Shown in pieces: positions 43,864 to 54,914 of a stretch of 64,000 bases of DNA; positions within the stretch are counted from its first letter, which is position 1, and the number at the start of each line of letters is the position of its first letter. The stretch spans positions 83,047,815 to 83,111,814 of the forward strand of contig NC_133896.1 in assembly GCF_964199755.1 (NCBI RefSeq). Direction: 5' to 3'. The stretch is from Larus michahellis. Its lineage: Eukaryota > Chordata > Aves > Charadriiformes > Laridae. The position numbers and the translations under genes were made by a program. The notes beneath the pieces were generated by a model. It was given only the letters and a program-made list of their open reading frames with translations, had not been told where the DNA came from and searched no databases.

Positions 43864-45733
43864 CTGAAACAGGGCAGCTGAGGGATGAGAAAAAAGTATT
43901 GTGGTCACCCACACAGGAAACTTGCATTCCTTCACCCCAGCACAAAGCTTTACCCTTTCAGACTTACAGTGACAAAACCTATGCCTACCATGGTCACATG
44001 AAACTCGGTTTGAGCTAATTGAAGTGTCACATTCACTGAGCAACAGAATACATTGAACAAATTGAACCTGCAGAATCCACTACTAAAATCATAGGCTCGT
44101 ACTGCCAGTTCTTTTCCTACAAGAACAATTTCTCTTATTTGCCCAACAGTATCAGTCTTTCCACACAAGTCTTTGGTCTGTGTAGAAAAAAGATGCTCAT
44201 GCCTGCTTTACAGATAGGTTGGGACCTGACTTCACATGGAAAAGAGAAATTATAGTACCTTCAGAACCGGACTTTTGCATAATTATTTTCACTTTATAAG
44301 TTACCAGAAACATATATCTTTAATATCAAAAGATAAAAATAATTTCCATCTCTTTTCTTCATTTTCTTCCCCGTCTTTTTCTTCTTACTCCATTTATTTT
44401 TAAGGACATGGACAAGAACTGGGCAAGGATGTAAACCTTGGGGTTGGCTTGGCTGCAGTAACCATGAGATGGTGGAGTTCAGGATCCTGAAAAGAAGGGG
44501 CAAAAAATGAAACGCAGACTCACAGCCCTGGACTTGAGGAGACGAGACTTCGGCCTGCTCAGGAATCTGCTTTCAAGAATCCCATGGCTGACAGTCCTGG
44601 AGAGAAGAGGGGTTCAGAACAGCTGGTTGGTTTTCAGCTCCTCTGAACTCAAGTATGGTCCATCCCAATGAGTAGGATACAAAGCAAAGGTGGCAGTGGG
44701 CCTGCATGGATGAGCAAGGAGCTCCTGACTAAGCTCAGGCATAAAAAAGGAAGCGTACAAGAGGATGAAGCAGGGTCAGGTCACCCAGGAGGAATCCCCT
44801 AACTTGCAGTTAGGAAAGCCAAAGCCCACCTGGATTTGAATCTGATGAGGGATGTGAAGGGCAACAAGAAAGGTTTCTACAGGTACACCAGCAAGATGAA
44901 AACTAGGATATAATGTGGTCCCTCTGCTGAATATACAGTGGAGCTGGTCACAAAGACGTAGAAAATTGTGAAACACCCTGTGATTCAGTGCCTTCTTTGT
45001 CTCCATCTTTGCCGATGTGACTTGCCCCCAGCAATATCAGGTCTATGAAAACTATGAGAAAGTCCAGTGCAAGGTATCCTTGGTAGAGGAGAATCACATT
45101 AGGGAGCATTTAAATGAAATGTACGTACACAAGTCCATGGGCCCTGATGGGACACACAGTAGAAATCACATAAAGGACGAGCACTGACTGGGTGAAGAAC
45201 TTTAGCATTGTTTTACAAATCTGTGGCTCCTTGTGGGCAGGTTTTTGACATAAACATCAGACTTATCACACTCCCCAGCAAACTGGATCTAAAATCAACC
45301 CCTGTGCCCCTGAGTTCTTCATTGTGCTGCTGCAACTGATCGCATATTCTAGGGAAGGATGTTCTTCATTCAAAACATGGATGTATCAAAAAATTGAAAT
45401 ACGGAATGCAAGATTAAATTTAATAAAAATCTTCCTTTTTATAATTCAGTAAAAGAAATTAAATAATTAAATGTATTAAAACATAACTAATCAAGCTAAA
45501 TACAGTCCTTCACCTCAGAGCTGGCATATACCTGTGCAGGAAGTACACATTCAAAAAAACTTAGGTTAGAGCTTGCATCTGGCTCCTCTTTCTTGTCACA
45601 AACAATAAACCACATCAAATCCACACTTTGAAGAGATAACACCAGCTCACGGGTAATGCTTCTTCTGAAGGCATTAGCTTCAACCAGACAGGAAGCATTA
45701 GCTTCACAAAAGGCTTTTTTGTGTGATATATTT
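43756..45733 (-). CDS. Unrecognised cysteine-rich exon set (3 exons, partial)
   Basis: Three minus-strand exons fit together: 45532-45733, 43968-44177 and 43756-43863, joined in phase 0. I do not recognise the protein. What is seen: about 173 residues with ten cysteines, possible N-glycosylation sites (NAS, NLS, NVT) and alternating hydrophobic residues such as REIVLVGKELAVRAY, which suggests an extracellular beta-sandwich protein. Short stretches (RELVLSLQ, EIVLVGKELAV, ISASSCGIK) faintly recall the orphan and ZP modules of endoglin/betaglycan; this is weak and from memory. No start codon, signal peptide or 3' end was found. A CR1 fragment (44430-45185) lies in the first intron. It may be a fast-evolving immune-region gene, a pseudogene remnant, or chance. 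Confidence 0.4.
43968..44177 (-). CDS. Unrecognised gene, second exon
   Basis: Seventy codons, phase 0 in and out, between a good acceptor (TTTTTTCTACACAG) and a strong donor (ACT|GTAAGT). Contains four cysteines and NVT. An alternative donor (ATG|GTAGGC) seven codons earlier is also in phase 0. Confidence 0.42.
44430..45185 (+). mobile_element. CR1 LINE fragment (EN-RT linker region)
   Basis: Sense-strand CR1 ORF2 remnants: the AACCATGAGATGGTGGAGTT phrase typical of the end of the endonuclease, the KAKAHLDLNLMRDVKGNKKG-like stretch near 44820-44870, and HKSMGPDG near 45130. Full of stops and gaps. Lies in an intron of the candidate minus-strand gene. Confidence 0.8.
45532..45733 (-). CDS. 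Unrecognised gene, first visible exon
   Basis: Sixty-seven codons ending FFECVLPAQ before donor GTATAT; the acceptor CCTTCCTATGAG is weaker. Contains four cysteines, an internal GAAGCTAATGC direct repeat, and the hydrophobic run LVLSLQSVDLMWFIV. Confidence 0.35.
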
Positions 45734-46383
45734 CTCATAGGAAGGAATGATTAATAAGAAAGGCAATGAGCAAGATCTGAGAGCTTCTCTTCCATGATGC
45801 CATATATATGTCATAATGCCACTTCTTTGTGTTCAGCAGATAAGCCTGTACTGCAACATGTCCAAAGGTTAAGAACTTCAGCCAAACACCTCCATTTCTG
45901 GTTGGTTGGTTTGATTGATTATGGGGCTGTTTTCCTGCTCTGGTTTTTGGTTATCTCAGACTCAAGACTTCTCATGAAAAGTACAATTAACAATAAACAA
46001 AAAATAAACTCATCCAAACAGAGTGGCATACATTTTTTATAGTGTACGTTTCCACAGTGTACAGTACTGCTCCTATCTCTTCACCTCGTCTTGAAGACAG
46101 GTTGTGGTGAAGAGCTGAGACCTGCAGCTCTGCTGCGTGCGTACGTACAGAATCACATACAGGCTATTAGTACAATGAAGAAAGGAACAGCTGATCGTGA
46201 CCTGACTCAGGTACAAATATTTAATTGCTTTCATTCTTGTTACAGTGATTCAGGTGAAAAGTAGTGAAAGGTTTATCCAATGGCAACAGCTCTGCTATAA
46301 CCTTCCCACATCAAAATATTCCCTTCTTACCTACCCGAGCCCCATGCATCTCCTCCGTGTGAGATGGGCCCCACTCTGCCTGA

Positions 46384-46484
46384 TCAGGATTGAAGTTCAC
46401 TAGTGGAGGCACACACACAAGGCTCCCTTGGTTCACAAGCACATGCACACTTTCATGGACCCACCAGTACCAGCACAGCACCTC
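46384..46484 (+). repeat. Inverted repeat arm A (about 100 bp)
   Basis: From TCAGGATTGAAGTTCACTAG to CAGCACAGCACCTC, this is roughly 90 percent identical by eye to the reverse complement of 48063-48160. The two arms are 1.58 kb apart. Confidence 0.85.
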
Positions 46485-46507
46485 ACAACGCTTCGCTGTT
46501 CGTTGAA

Positions 46508-46602
46508 CATGAGAAAGTCCAGCGTAAGGTAGACTTATCCTTGGTGGAGCCGGGTCACATTAGGGAACATTTAAACGAAACGTACACACACAAGTCCATG
46601 TT
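46508..46602 (+). mobile_element. Short CR1 fragment
   Basis: A second copy of the CR1 piece at 45051-45139 (HEKVQRKVD, then HIREHLNET and HKSM), next to inverted-repeat arm A. It has a 9-base insertion relative to the other copy. Confidence 0.75.
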
Positions 46603-47529
46603 AGAATTTTGAATTGCTAATCACAGGAAACTGATCAAACCGCTTCTGCTCACACTGACACTAAAGTCCTTCTGTACAGCTATGTGGAAGGTGAAAGCCT
46701 CTGCTTCATTAAGGTTATCCAATCAAGGACCCTCTAAATGCAAAATAAGATAATAAGGAGTAAATGATTAAACAGAAATCCAGAGAGACACAAACTCGGT
46801 GCACAAGAAATAACAGAGGCAACGGCAAAGACCAAAAGTCTTCAGCCACTGACTGATGGGCCACCAAGAGACTCCAGGCACAGCTTTGGAGAGGGCCAAC
46901 CTGGGCTTTGTAACTGATAAGAAGTGGGCAACAAGAAGAACAGGAGGATTTGCGGTATTCGAGGGGGGCCTGTGGGACTGTGAAAAACTTGTTGAGGAAC
47001 ATTTAGGGGAAGGGAGGTAAACAGAGAGGATGGGGTAAAGCAGGGGATGGGTCATGTGAGCAGGTGCTGATCGTATGTAAGCATGTGGGGTGGGTGAGGG
47101 ACTCTCACCGATGTCCGTGTACCCTGGGCACAGCTGCTGGGGGGACCGGGGCGAGTGAGAGACTCAGCACCAACGGCTGGAGCGGGACTGTGGGTCACAG
47201 CCTGTCTGCCGGGTGCTGGGGGGAGAGTGCTTGAGTCCTCCCCCAGCCTGGGGTGCGTGGGCTGTGCCTCTGCAATTCCCTAGCAAGCTCCAAGCCGGCG
47301 AGTAGGAGGCCCTGGTGTCACAGACACTTATAAGAAAATTAAATTAGGCAGGTGATAAACTCAAAATAAACTTTATTCTAACCAAACAACTTTTATGCTA
47401 ACCAAACCGTTTAAGACTCTGACAACATTAGTAAACCGCAGGTTCAAGGTGTCAAATGGAATTAATACTACACAGCCAACTTAAGAATTCTTAAGTTTTA
47501 GAAACAAGGATCCAAAATGCGCAATCACT

Positions 47530-47571
47530 CACCAAATAAAGCAAGGGTTTCACCAAATAAAGCGAGGGCTC
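47530..47571 (+). repeat. 21-bp tandem repeat, two units
   Basis: CACCAAATAAAGC-AGGG units at 47530-47550 and 47551-47571 differ at two positions. Confidence 0.9.
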
Positions 47572-48062
47572 TCAACCTGCAGGAGTTTACCTTAGGTGGT
47601 GTCCAACCCACAGGGAGAGTCCCCAGCTGCAGACCTGCTGCTCTGAGGAGGATTCACTCAGTTTGTCCTCTGGTGGGGCTTCATTTATACCCTAGTTGGA
47701 TCTGATCTGTGATCATATATGGTCATGTTAGTCCTCATTGGCTGAGGGTCTTAAATTCCTCGTCTTTCGACCAAAGTGTGTATGTGACAATAGTCACGAT
47801 GTGGCTTCAAGAAGTTTTGTTCTTAACAGCTGTGGGGGTATGCACCTGCCACACCTGGGTCTGGGCAAGGGCATCAGGTGGGCAGAGGGTCTGTGCTGGT
47901 ATTTGGGGGTTCCTGTGATTGTGGGGTGCCTGTGAGATAAATGCATAGTGTATGGGTCTGCTTTTTAGCCAGTACCGAGCTGGACCTGCTGGTGAGTAGG
48001 GCACCTGTGGGGTGGCACCTGGGGGTAAGAGATGCTGTGATCTGGGCAGGGGTGTCAGATGG

Positions 48063-48160
48063 AGAGGTGCTGTGCTGGTACTCATGGGTCCATGAAAGCG
48101 TGCATGTGCTTGTGAACCCAGAGAGCACTGTGTGCCTTCACTAGTGAACTTCAATCCTGA
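48063..48160 (-). repeat. Inverted repeat arm B (about 100 bp)
   Basis: Partner of 46384-46484. It forms the end of the second ~181-base unit of the surrounding block, so arm A looks like a third, inverted copy of that unit's end. Confidence 0.85.
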
Positions 48161-48170
48161 GCAGGCAGAG

Positions 48171-48788
48171 TGGAGGAAGGGGACTGCGCTGTCTGTAACT
48201 AAATGTTTGTGTGAGTCCTGGAGTGTTATGCATAGGTGCTGTTGAAGGCATCGCCGTGCCTGTGGCCATTTGTGTATCTAGCAGTGCTAGTGTTGTGTAT
48301 TTGTGTGTGTCTGGGACACATGCTCAGCTTCACTAGCTGAGCTGAACACGCAAACATGAAAGAAGCAGATGTGTCCATCAGCCTGGGATCTCCCAGGACC
48401 ACAGATGCACCGGTGTAGGCTCCAGTGGCCAGCCAGTAGGAATCTCTGAGCACTAGAGCTGTTGGAGGTGGCATCCACTTAAAACATCCCTTATCAGCAA
48501 GACTGTCAGAATTGCATATATCAATTTCCTCATATATACCTGCTTATTTACCTCTTCAGAGGAGTACTTCAGTTTAATTGATGTGTTCCTTGCACAGAAG
48601 CAAAGTCATCTGCTTCCTCAGTCCATTGTATTTAATGCCTTGTCCAGTCTACATTTGTAATGGTTTCTACCAGCATGTGCAATGTGATGGTCAAGCTTCT
48701 GATCTGTAGTTTTAAGACCTTTTTAAAAGTGGTGCCACATTTGCCTTTGGTTTCTTTTGTGTTGGGATACATTCAAGAAGTAAGTTAC
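48171..48788. other. Intergenic, no gene recognised
   Basis: No exon or named repeat seen. A GT-rich stretch near 48295-48310 is the only low-complexity feature. Confidence 0.45.
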
Positions 48789-49470
48789 TGTGGTGGGTTG
48801 ACCCCGGTCAACAGCCAAACCCCCACCCAGCCATTCACTCACTCCCCTCTCTGATGGGACAGGGAGAAAATAGAAGTAAGGTGAGAGAACTTGTGGACTG
48901 AGATAATGGCAGTTCATTTGAGAAAGCAAAAGCTGCACACCAAAGCAAAAATTTTTTTCACTCCTTCGCACCGGCTGGCAGATGTCCAGATGATACCAGG
49001 AAAGGTGGACTCAGCACACATAATGGTTGCTTGGGACGACAAACGCCATAGACACGAAAGTCCCTCCTTCCTCCTCCTTGCCCTGATGTTGGTGTTCTCT
49101 CTGTTGTTTCTTGCTTTTTTTTATCCCTGCCCTTCCTTTTATACATTTCTCCAGAGGTGCCACCACCCTGGCCGAGGGGTTCAGGTGTGTCTTGCGACTG
49201 GTCCGTTGCAGGGTCGGCAGCCCCCGGTTTCTTCCCACAGAGATCACTCCTGCAGTCCCCTGCTGCCCACACCTTGCCACAGACACCCTGCACAGGTACA
49301 CACTGTACCCAATGCACTCACGGGGACCGGAGGAGGGGCACGCGCTCAGGGAGCAAGGGCAGAAGCAGGCGCCAGCCCCACATTGGGGCAGCTGGAGCTG
49401 GGCTTGCACCACGGGCACTGCCTGCCTTGCCCTCTGCACAGTCACACCACAGCTTCCTACTCTTAGGTGA
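48789..49470 (-). mobile_element. Avian ERV LTR, minus orientation
   Basis: The left edge TGTGGTGGGTTGACCCCGGT is the reverse complement of the 3' end of a common avian ERV LTR type; a GGACAGGGAGAAAATA phrase follows as in that family. On the minus strand a GTATAAAAGG box (49136-49143 on plus) marks a probable LTR promoter. The right boundary is not resolved, and no target duplication or viral gene was seen. Confidence 0.6.
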
Positions 49471-50659
49471 TCAGTTTGGAAAGGTGATGTTATCTATGTT
49501 CTATAAGCTTTCTGCCAGAGTGGGTTTTCTTTTTTTTTTTTTTATTTTTATCTTCTTCTGGTCCTGGTGCTATTTCACAATGACTTCTGCTTTCTAATTC
49601 TCTCTTTTTACCTCTTGTCACTTCCTTTACGTGACTGCTTCACACCTACGCTTTTTAAGGTGTCAGACTTTCAACATGATTTTTAAAATGGTGTCATCTG
49701 TGATCACGTTATGTGGTTCACTTCTTTTAAAGGCATATGGCATCGGCCGGTTGGTTTCTTGCCGTGGTGTCCCCTCCCCATTCAGGACTGCATCTGCGTT
49801 GCTCCTGAGCCTGTGCACCTGTGTGTCTTGGGGCAAAGGACAGAAGGAGTCATGGAGAAACAGTGAGAAATACCATTGTGAGGACTGCAATAAATAATAA
49901 ATAAAACATATATATGAAGGCACCTCTGTCCGGTAGTGAAGTGCTATAGACAGGAACAGAGACTTTTATGAATGTGAAATGCTGTGGGGTTTTTTTTCTG
50001 AAACTTTCAGTCAGCTAAGGCTGTGTAACCTCCCCACCCACACACTCCCTGCAAACACCCCCCCCCTTCTTTTTTTGAAAACCGTGCTCTCAAAGATAGT
50101 TAAGAAGCATAATTTGCACTATGTCGATGTGTAAGTTGCTGGCATACCCTGTATGATTATTTTGGCAGCATTGAGCTAACTTTTTTTCTCCTTACTTGTT
50201 AAAATAAAGGTTGTAAGACAACATTTCTCTCAGTAAAATAACGGGACTGCTCTGTCTTTTTTTCCCTGTTTTCTTGCTTAAAAAGAAAAGCCTTTTTTTT
50301 TTTGTTTTTACAGCAATAACATATTTTCATGCTCTATCTGCATGCAGAAAGAATCCACCCAGGTGGGCCAAGGCAAATCAGGGTCTAAGTATGTCACAAA
50401 CTAAAGGGTTACCCAGCCTGTGGGTGTGTAGAGATTGCAAACGTTGGTTCACAGGATGCCCTGGTACACAAGCACACAGAGGTTTTATCCTCTTAATTTC
50501 TCTACTTGACTACAGATTACCACAAATCACCACTAGCAAGCATACCTATGACTAATAAAGTGAATATATATATATATATATCAAGCTATTACAACTTATT
50601 ATCAGCATAGAAGTAATCAAGAATAGCAGCAACCAAGAACAGCAGCAACAACTGCAGGC
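49471..50659. other. Intergenic, no gene recognised
   Basis: AT-rich with several T homopolymers and a TA dinucleotide run at 50564-50581. No exon supported. Confidence 0.5.
50564..50581 (+). repeat. (AT)9 microsatellite
   Basis: Uninterrupted AT dinucleotide run of 18 bases close to the 5' end of the following CR1. Confidence 0.95.
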
Positions 50660-53600
50660 CCCTCGGGCTCAGCTTAAAGATGTGACAAGAAAGCTTCTTA
50701 CCTTGGTCCAGCCCTCAGATTATTATCCATTATTGCTTTTTCTTGTAGGCAGCAATGCAGCTGCAATTAGAAGTCCAAGGGTGATCAAAAGAGATTTCAA
50801 GATCTTGGGACAACTGGTTAAGGGATCAGGAGCACAAATAGTGCTCTCTGTCCTTACAGTTGCAGGTAATGATGAGGGAAGAAACAGGAAGACCCAGCAG
50901 ATCAATACCTGGCTCTGGGACTGGAGCCACCGACAGAATTTTGGGGATTTTTGATCATGTCTACGTGACACCACGCCTCCTGGCACCAGACAAGGTACAC
51001 CTTTCTCAAAGGGGGAAAAGGATCTTTGTGCAGGAGTTGGCAGAACTCATTGAAAGAGCTTTAAACTAGCTTTGAATGGGGAAAGGGATAAAACCAGGCT
51101 CACAAGAGATAAGCCTGAGAGCAGCACATCAATGTTTGAGGGACAGTGTGCTAGTGAGGTCCTTCGGTCTGCTTTATGATGTGCTGAGTACACTAGAGCG
51201 CATTTGATATGTCCCTGTACTAATGCGCACAGCACCTCAGCCATCTCAGTGGAGGCAGGGGATAGAGATCCACATGGCAGCAAAGATATAAGGGTTGTCA
51301 GTGCCATTAGAAAGCACAGAAGAACCTGAGAAAAGTCACATATGAATTAGGGTTTCTCCCAAAAAAAGGTGGCAGGATCAATAGCCCAACTCAAGTGCAT
51401 CTACACCAACGCACACTGCAAGGGCAACAAACAGGAGGAGTTGAAGCCATTGTGCAGCTGGAAAAGTATAATATAGTTGCAATCACAGAAACATGGTGGG
51501 ATGACTCACACAACTGGAGTGCTGCAATGGATGGCTGTAAACTCTTCAGAAGGGCCAGGCAAGGAAGGAGAGGCAGTGGGGTGGCCCTGTATGTTTGAGT
51601 GTCTGAAGCTTGACAGTGATGACGATAGGGTTGAGTATTTATGGGTCAGAATCAGGGAAAAGGCCAACAAGTCAGATATCGTGGTGGAAGTCTGTTACAG
51701 ACCATCCAATCAGGATGAAGAGGCAGATGAAATATTCTATAAGCAACTGGGAGAAGTCTCATGATCGCTAGCCCTTGTTCTCCTGAGGGACTTTAACTTA
51801 CCAGATATCTGCTGAGAATACAATACACCAGAGAGGAAACAGACTAGGAGGTTCTTGGAGTGTGTGGAAGATAACTTCCTGACACAGCTGGTGAGTGAGA
51901 CAACTAGGGAAGGTGCCCTGTTGGACCTGTTGTTTGTGAACAGAGAAGGACTTGTGAGTGATGTGGTGGTTGAAGGCTTCCTTGGGCATAGTGATCACAA
52001 AATGATAGAGTTTCCAATTCTTGGAGGAGTCATGAGGAGGGTTAGAAGAACTGCTTCCTTGGACTTCAGGAGGACAGATCTTTGGCCTGTTTAGGGGTCT
52101 GGTTGACCCTTGGAGTCAAGTCCAGAGTCCCTTGGAAGGCAGTCCTGAAGGTCAAAGGAGTCCAGCAAGGCTGGACATTCTTCAAGAAGGAACTCTTAAA
52201 GGTGCAGAAGCAGGCCATTCCTATGTGCCGAAAGATGAGAAGACGGGGAAGAAGACCGGCCTGGTTGAACAGAGAGCTTTGGCTGAAACTCAGGAAAAAA
52301 AAGAGAGTTTATGACCTTTGGAAGAAGGGACAGGCCACTCAGGAGGACAACAAAGATGTTGTGAGATTATGCAGGGAGAAAATTAGAAGGGCCAAGGCCC
52401 AACTAGAACTTAATCTGACTACTGTGGTAAAAGACAATAAAAAAAGTTTCTATAAATACATTAGCAACAAAAAGAGGGCTAAGGAGAATCTTCATCCTTT
52501 ATTGTATGTGGAGGGAAACACAGTGAGAAAGAATGAGGAAAGAGCTACAGTGCTTAATGACGCCTTTGCCTCAGTCTTTAATAGTAGGACCAGTTGCTCT
52601 CAGCGTACCCAGCCCGTTGAGCTGGAAGATAGGGAATGGTAGCAGAATGAAGCCCTTGCAATCCAAGTGGAAATGGTGAGTGACCTGCTACAGCACTTAG
52701 ACATACACAAGTCTATGGGGCCAGATGGGATCCACCTGAGGGTACTGAGGGAGCTGGCAGAAGTGCTCACCAAGACACTTTCCATCATTTATCAACAGTC
52801 CTGGCTAAATGGGGAGGTCCCAGTTGACTGGAGGTTAGCAAATGTGATGCCCATCCACAAGAAGGTCTGGAAGGAGGATCTGGGGAATTACAGGCCTGTC
52901 AGTCTGACCTTGGTGCCACGGAAGGTCACAGAGCAGATCATCTTGAGTGCCATCACACGGCACATAAAGGACAACCAGGCGATCAGTCAGCATGGGTTTA
53001 TGAAAGGCAGGTTCTTCTTCCCTAACCTAATCTCTTATGGCAACGTGACCCACTTGGTGGATGAGGGAAAGACTGTGGATGTTGTAGGGCTGGAAGGTCA
53101 CGGAACAGATTATCCTCAGTGCCATTATGTGGCACATCAAGGACAATCAGGTGGTCAGGCCCAGTCAGCATGGGTTCATGAAAGGCAGGTCCTGCTTGAC
53201 AAACCTGATCTTCTATGACAAAGTGACCCACATAGTGGATGAGGGAAAGGCTGTGGATGTTGTTTAGCTGGACCTTAGTAAGGCCTTTGATACAGTTTCC
53301 CACAGCATCCTCCTGGAGAAAATGGTTGCCCATGGCTTGGACGGGAGTAGTCTATGCTGGGTTAAAAACCGGCTGGAGGGCCAGGTCCAGAGAGTGGTGG
53401 TGAATGGAGTTAAATGCAGTTGGCAGCCAGTCATGAGTGGTGTTCCCCAGGGCTTGCTATTGGGGTCTCTTTGATATCTTTATCAATGATCTGGATGAGG
53501 GAATTGAGTGCACCCTCGGTAAGTTTGCAGATGACACCAAACTAGGTGGGAGTGTCGACCTGCTTGAGGGTAGAAAGGCTTTGCAGAGGGATCTGGACAG

Positions 53601-54395
53601 GCTGGATCAATGGGCCAAGGCCAATGGTATGAGGTTCAACAAGGCTAAGTGACAGGTCCTGCACTCGGGTCACAACAACCCCATGCAGTGCTACAGGCTT
53701 GGGGAGGAGTGGCTGGAGAGCTGCCTGGCAGAAAAGGACCTGAGGATGTTGGTCAAGAGCCATCTAAATATGAGCCAGCAGTGTGCCCAGCTGGCCAAGG
53801 CCAACAACATCCTGGGCTGTATCAGGAGCAGTGTGGCCAGCAGGACTAGGGAAGTGATCATCCCCCTGTACTCGGCACTGGTGAGGTCCCACTTCGAGTA
53901 CTGTGTTCAGTGTTGGGCCCCTCACCACAAAGAGGGTGCCCCAGAGAAGGGCAACGAAGCTGGTGAGGGGTCTGGAGAATAAGTCTTATGAGGAGCAGCT
54001 GAGGGAGCTGGGGCTGTTTAGTCTTGAGAAAAGGGGAGGGGAGACCTTATCGCTCTCTACAGCTACCTGAAAGGAGGTTGTAGAGAGGTGGGGGTTGGTC
54101 TCTTCTCCCAAGTAACAGGCAATAGGACAAGAGGAAATGGCCTCAAGTTGCACCAGAGGAGGTTTAGATGGGAAATTAGGAAAAATTTTTACACTGAAAG
54201 GGTTATCAAACATTGGAACAGGCTGCCCAGGGAAGTGGTTGAGTCACCATCCCTGGAAGTATTTAAATGATGTGTACATGTGGTGCTTCGGGACATGGTT
54301 TAGTGGCGGACTTGGCAGTGTTAGGTTATGGTTGGACTCAATGAACTCAAGGGTCTTCTCCAACCTAAATGATTCTATGGTTCAATGGTTCTATA
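50660..54395 (+). mobile_element. CR1 LINE, long but degenerate, plus orientation
   Basis: Begins within ORF1: the SDYYPLLLFLVGSN block, then a C-terminal piece with DKVHLSQRGKR (51000-51069), which keeps the Asp-x-x-His pair of the ORF1 esterase. ORF2 endonuclease pieces (ITETWWDDSHNW, then SDHKMIEFPI) and RT pieces ([28 protein letters not shown]) follow in several frames. The 3' tail ends with GATTCTATGG and GGTTCTAT near 54390. Many stops and frameshifts make it inactive. It contains a 172-base internal tandem duplication. Confidence 0.9.
52920..53265 (+). repeat. Tandem duplication inside CR1 RT region, period 172
   Basis: The RT segment starting GGAAGGTCAC at 52920 recurs at 53092, each covering the HGF(M)KG(R) motif and the following VDEGK(A/T)VDV stretch. 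The copies differ at many positions, so either the duplication is old or two different CR1 copies were joined. Confidence 0.85.
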
Positions 54396-54844
54396 TATTC
54401 TAACTATATACTTAGTTTTTCAGGTTACTAGGAACATCACAAGTGGGACCAAATCAAACCAACCCAATAAAACAAGACAGAGGCTCACTTCAAAGGTGAT
54501 CATGGAGATAGGAGTCAGTCAGGTGTCCCTGGTGATGGCCCAATAACTTGTCTAGGAGATCTCATAGAAAAGTTCATGCAGGGAATTCAGCCTGCTTAGG
54601 AAAAGGAAAAGTACATGCAGGATGGGAAGTTCGCCGAGACAGAGGCTCCGTTTTGTGTAAAAATAAGTCATTTCTATATCACAGAGACATAAAGGGGCAG
54701 AGGACACCACCACTTGGAACAGCCAATAGAGGCAGCTAATTCCTGTTTTTCACCTGGGGCAGCCAGTAGATGATGTTTTCTGTTCTCTCAGACCAATTTT
54801 TTTTTCAGACTGTTTTCCTGTTCTTGCAGCTAGAACAGGGTAGG

Positions 54845-54914
54845 TTAAAGGTTGGACTTGATGATCTTAAAGGTCCCTTCCAACCTCAGCAATTCTATGA
54901 TTCTATGATTCTAA
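54845..54914 (+). mobile_element. CR1 3' tail fragment
   Basis: Short terminal CR1 piece: GGTTGGACTTGATGATCTTA, AAGGTCCCTTCCAACC and three ATTCTATG/ATTCTAAC repeats. Confidence 0.85.

Larger units (their letters stand above)
47095..48170 (-). repeat. Repeat-derived block, possibly an LTR in minus orientation
   Basis: Read on the minus strand, the block has diverged units of about 181 bases (starting near 48042 and 47861 on plus), then ATAAAAG- and AATAAA-like words near 47400-47360, then a GC-rich U5-like end to about 47095. This order resembles an LTR. No TG...CA ends or target duplication were found, so the family is not named. Confidence 0.35.
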
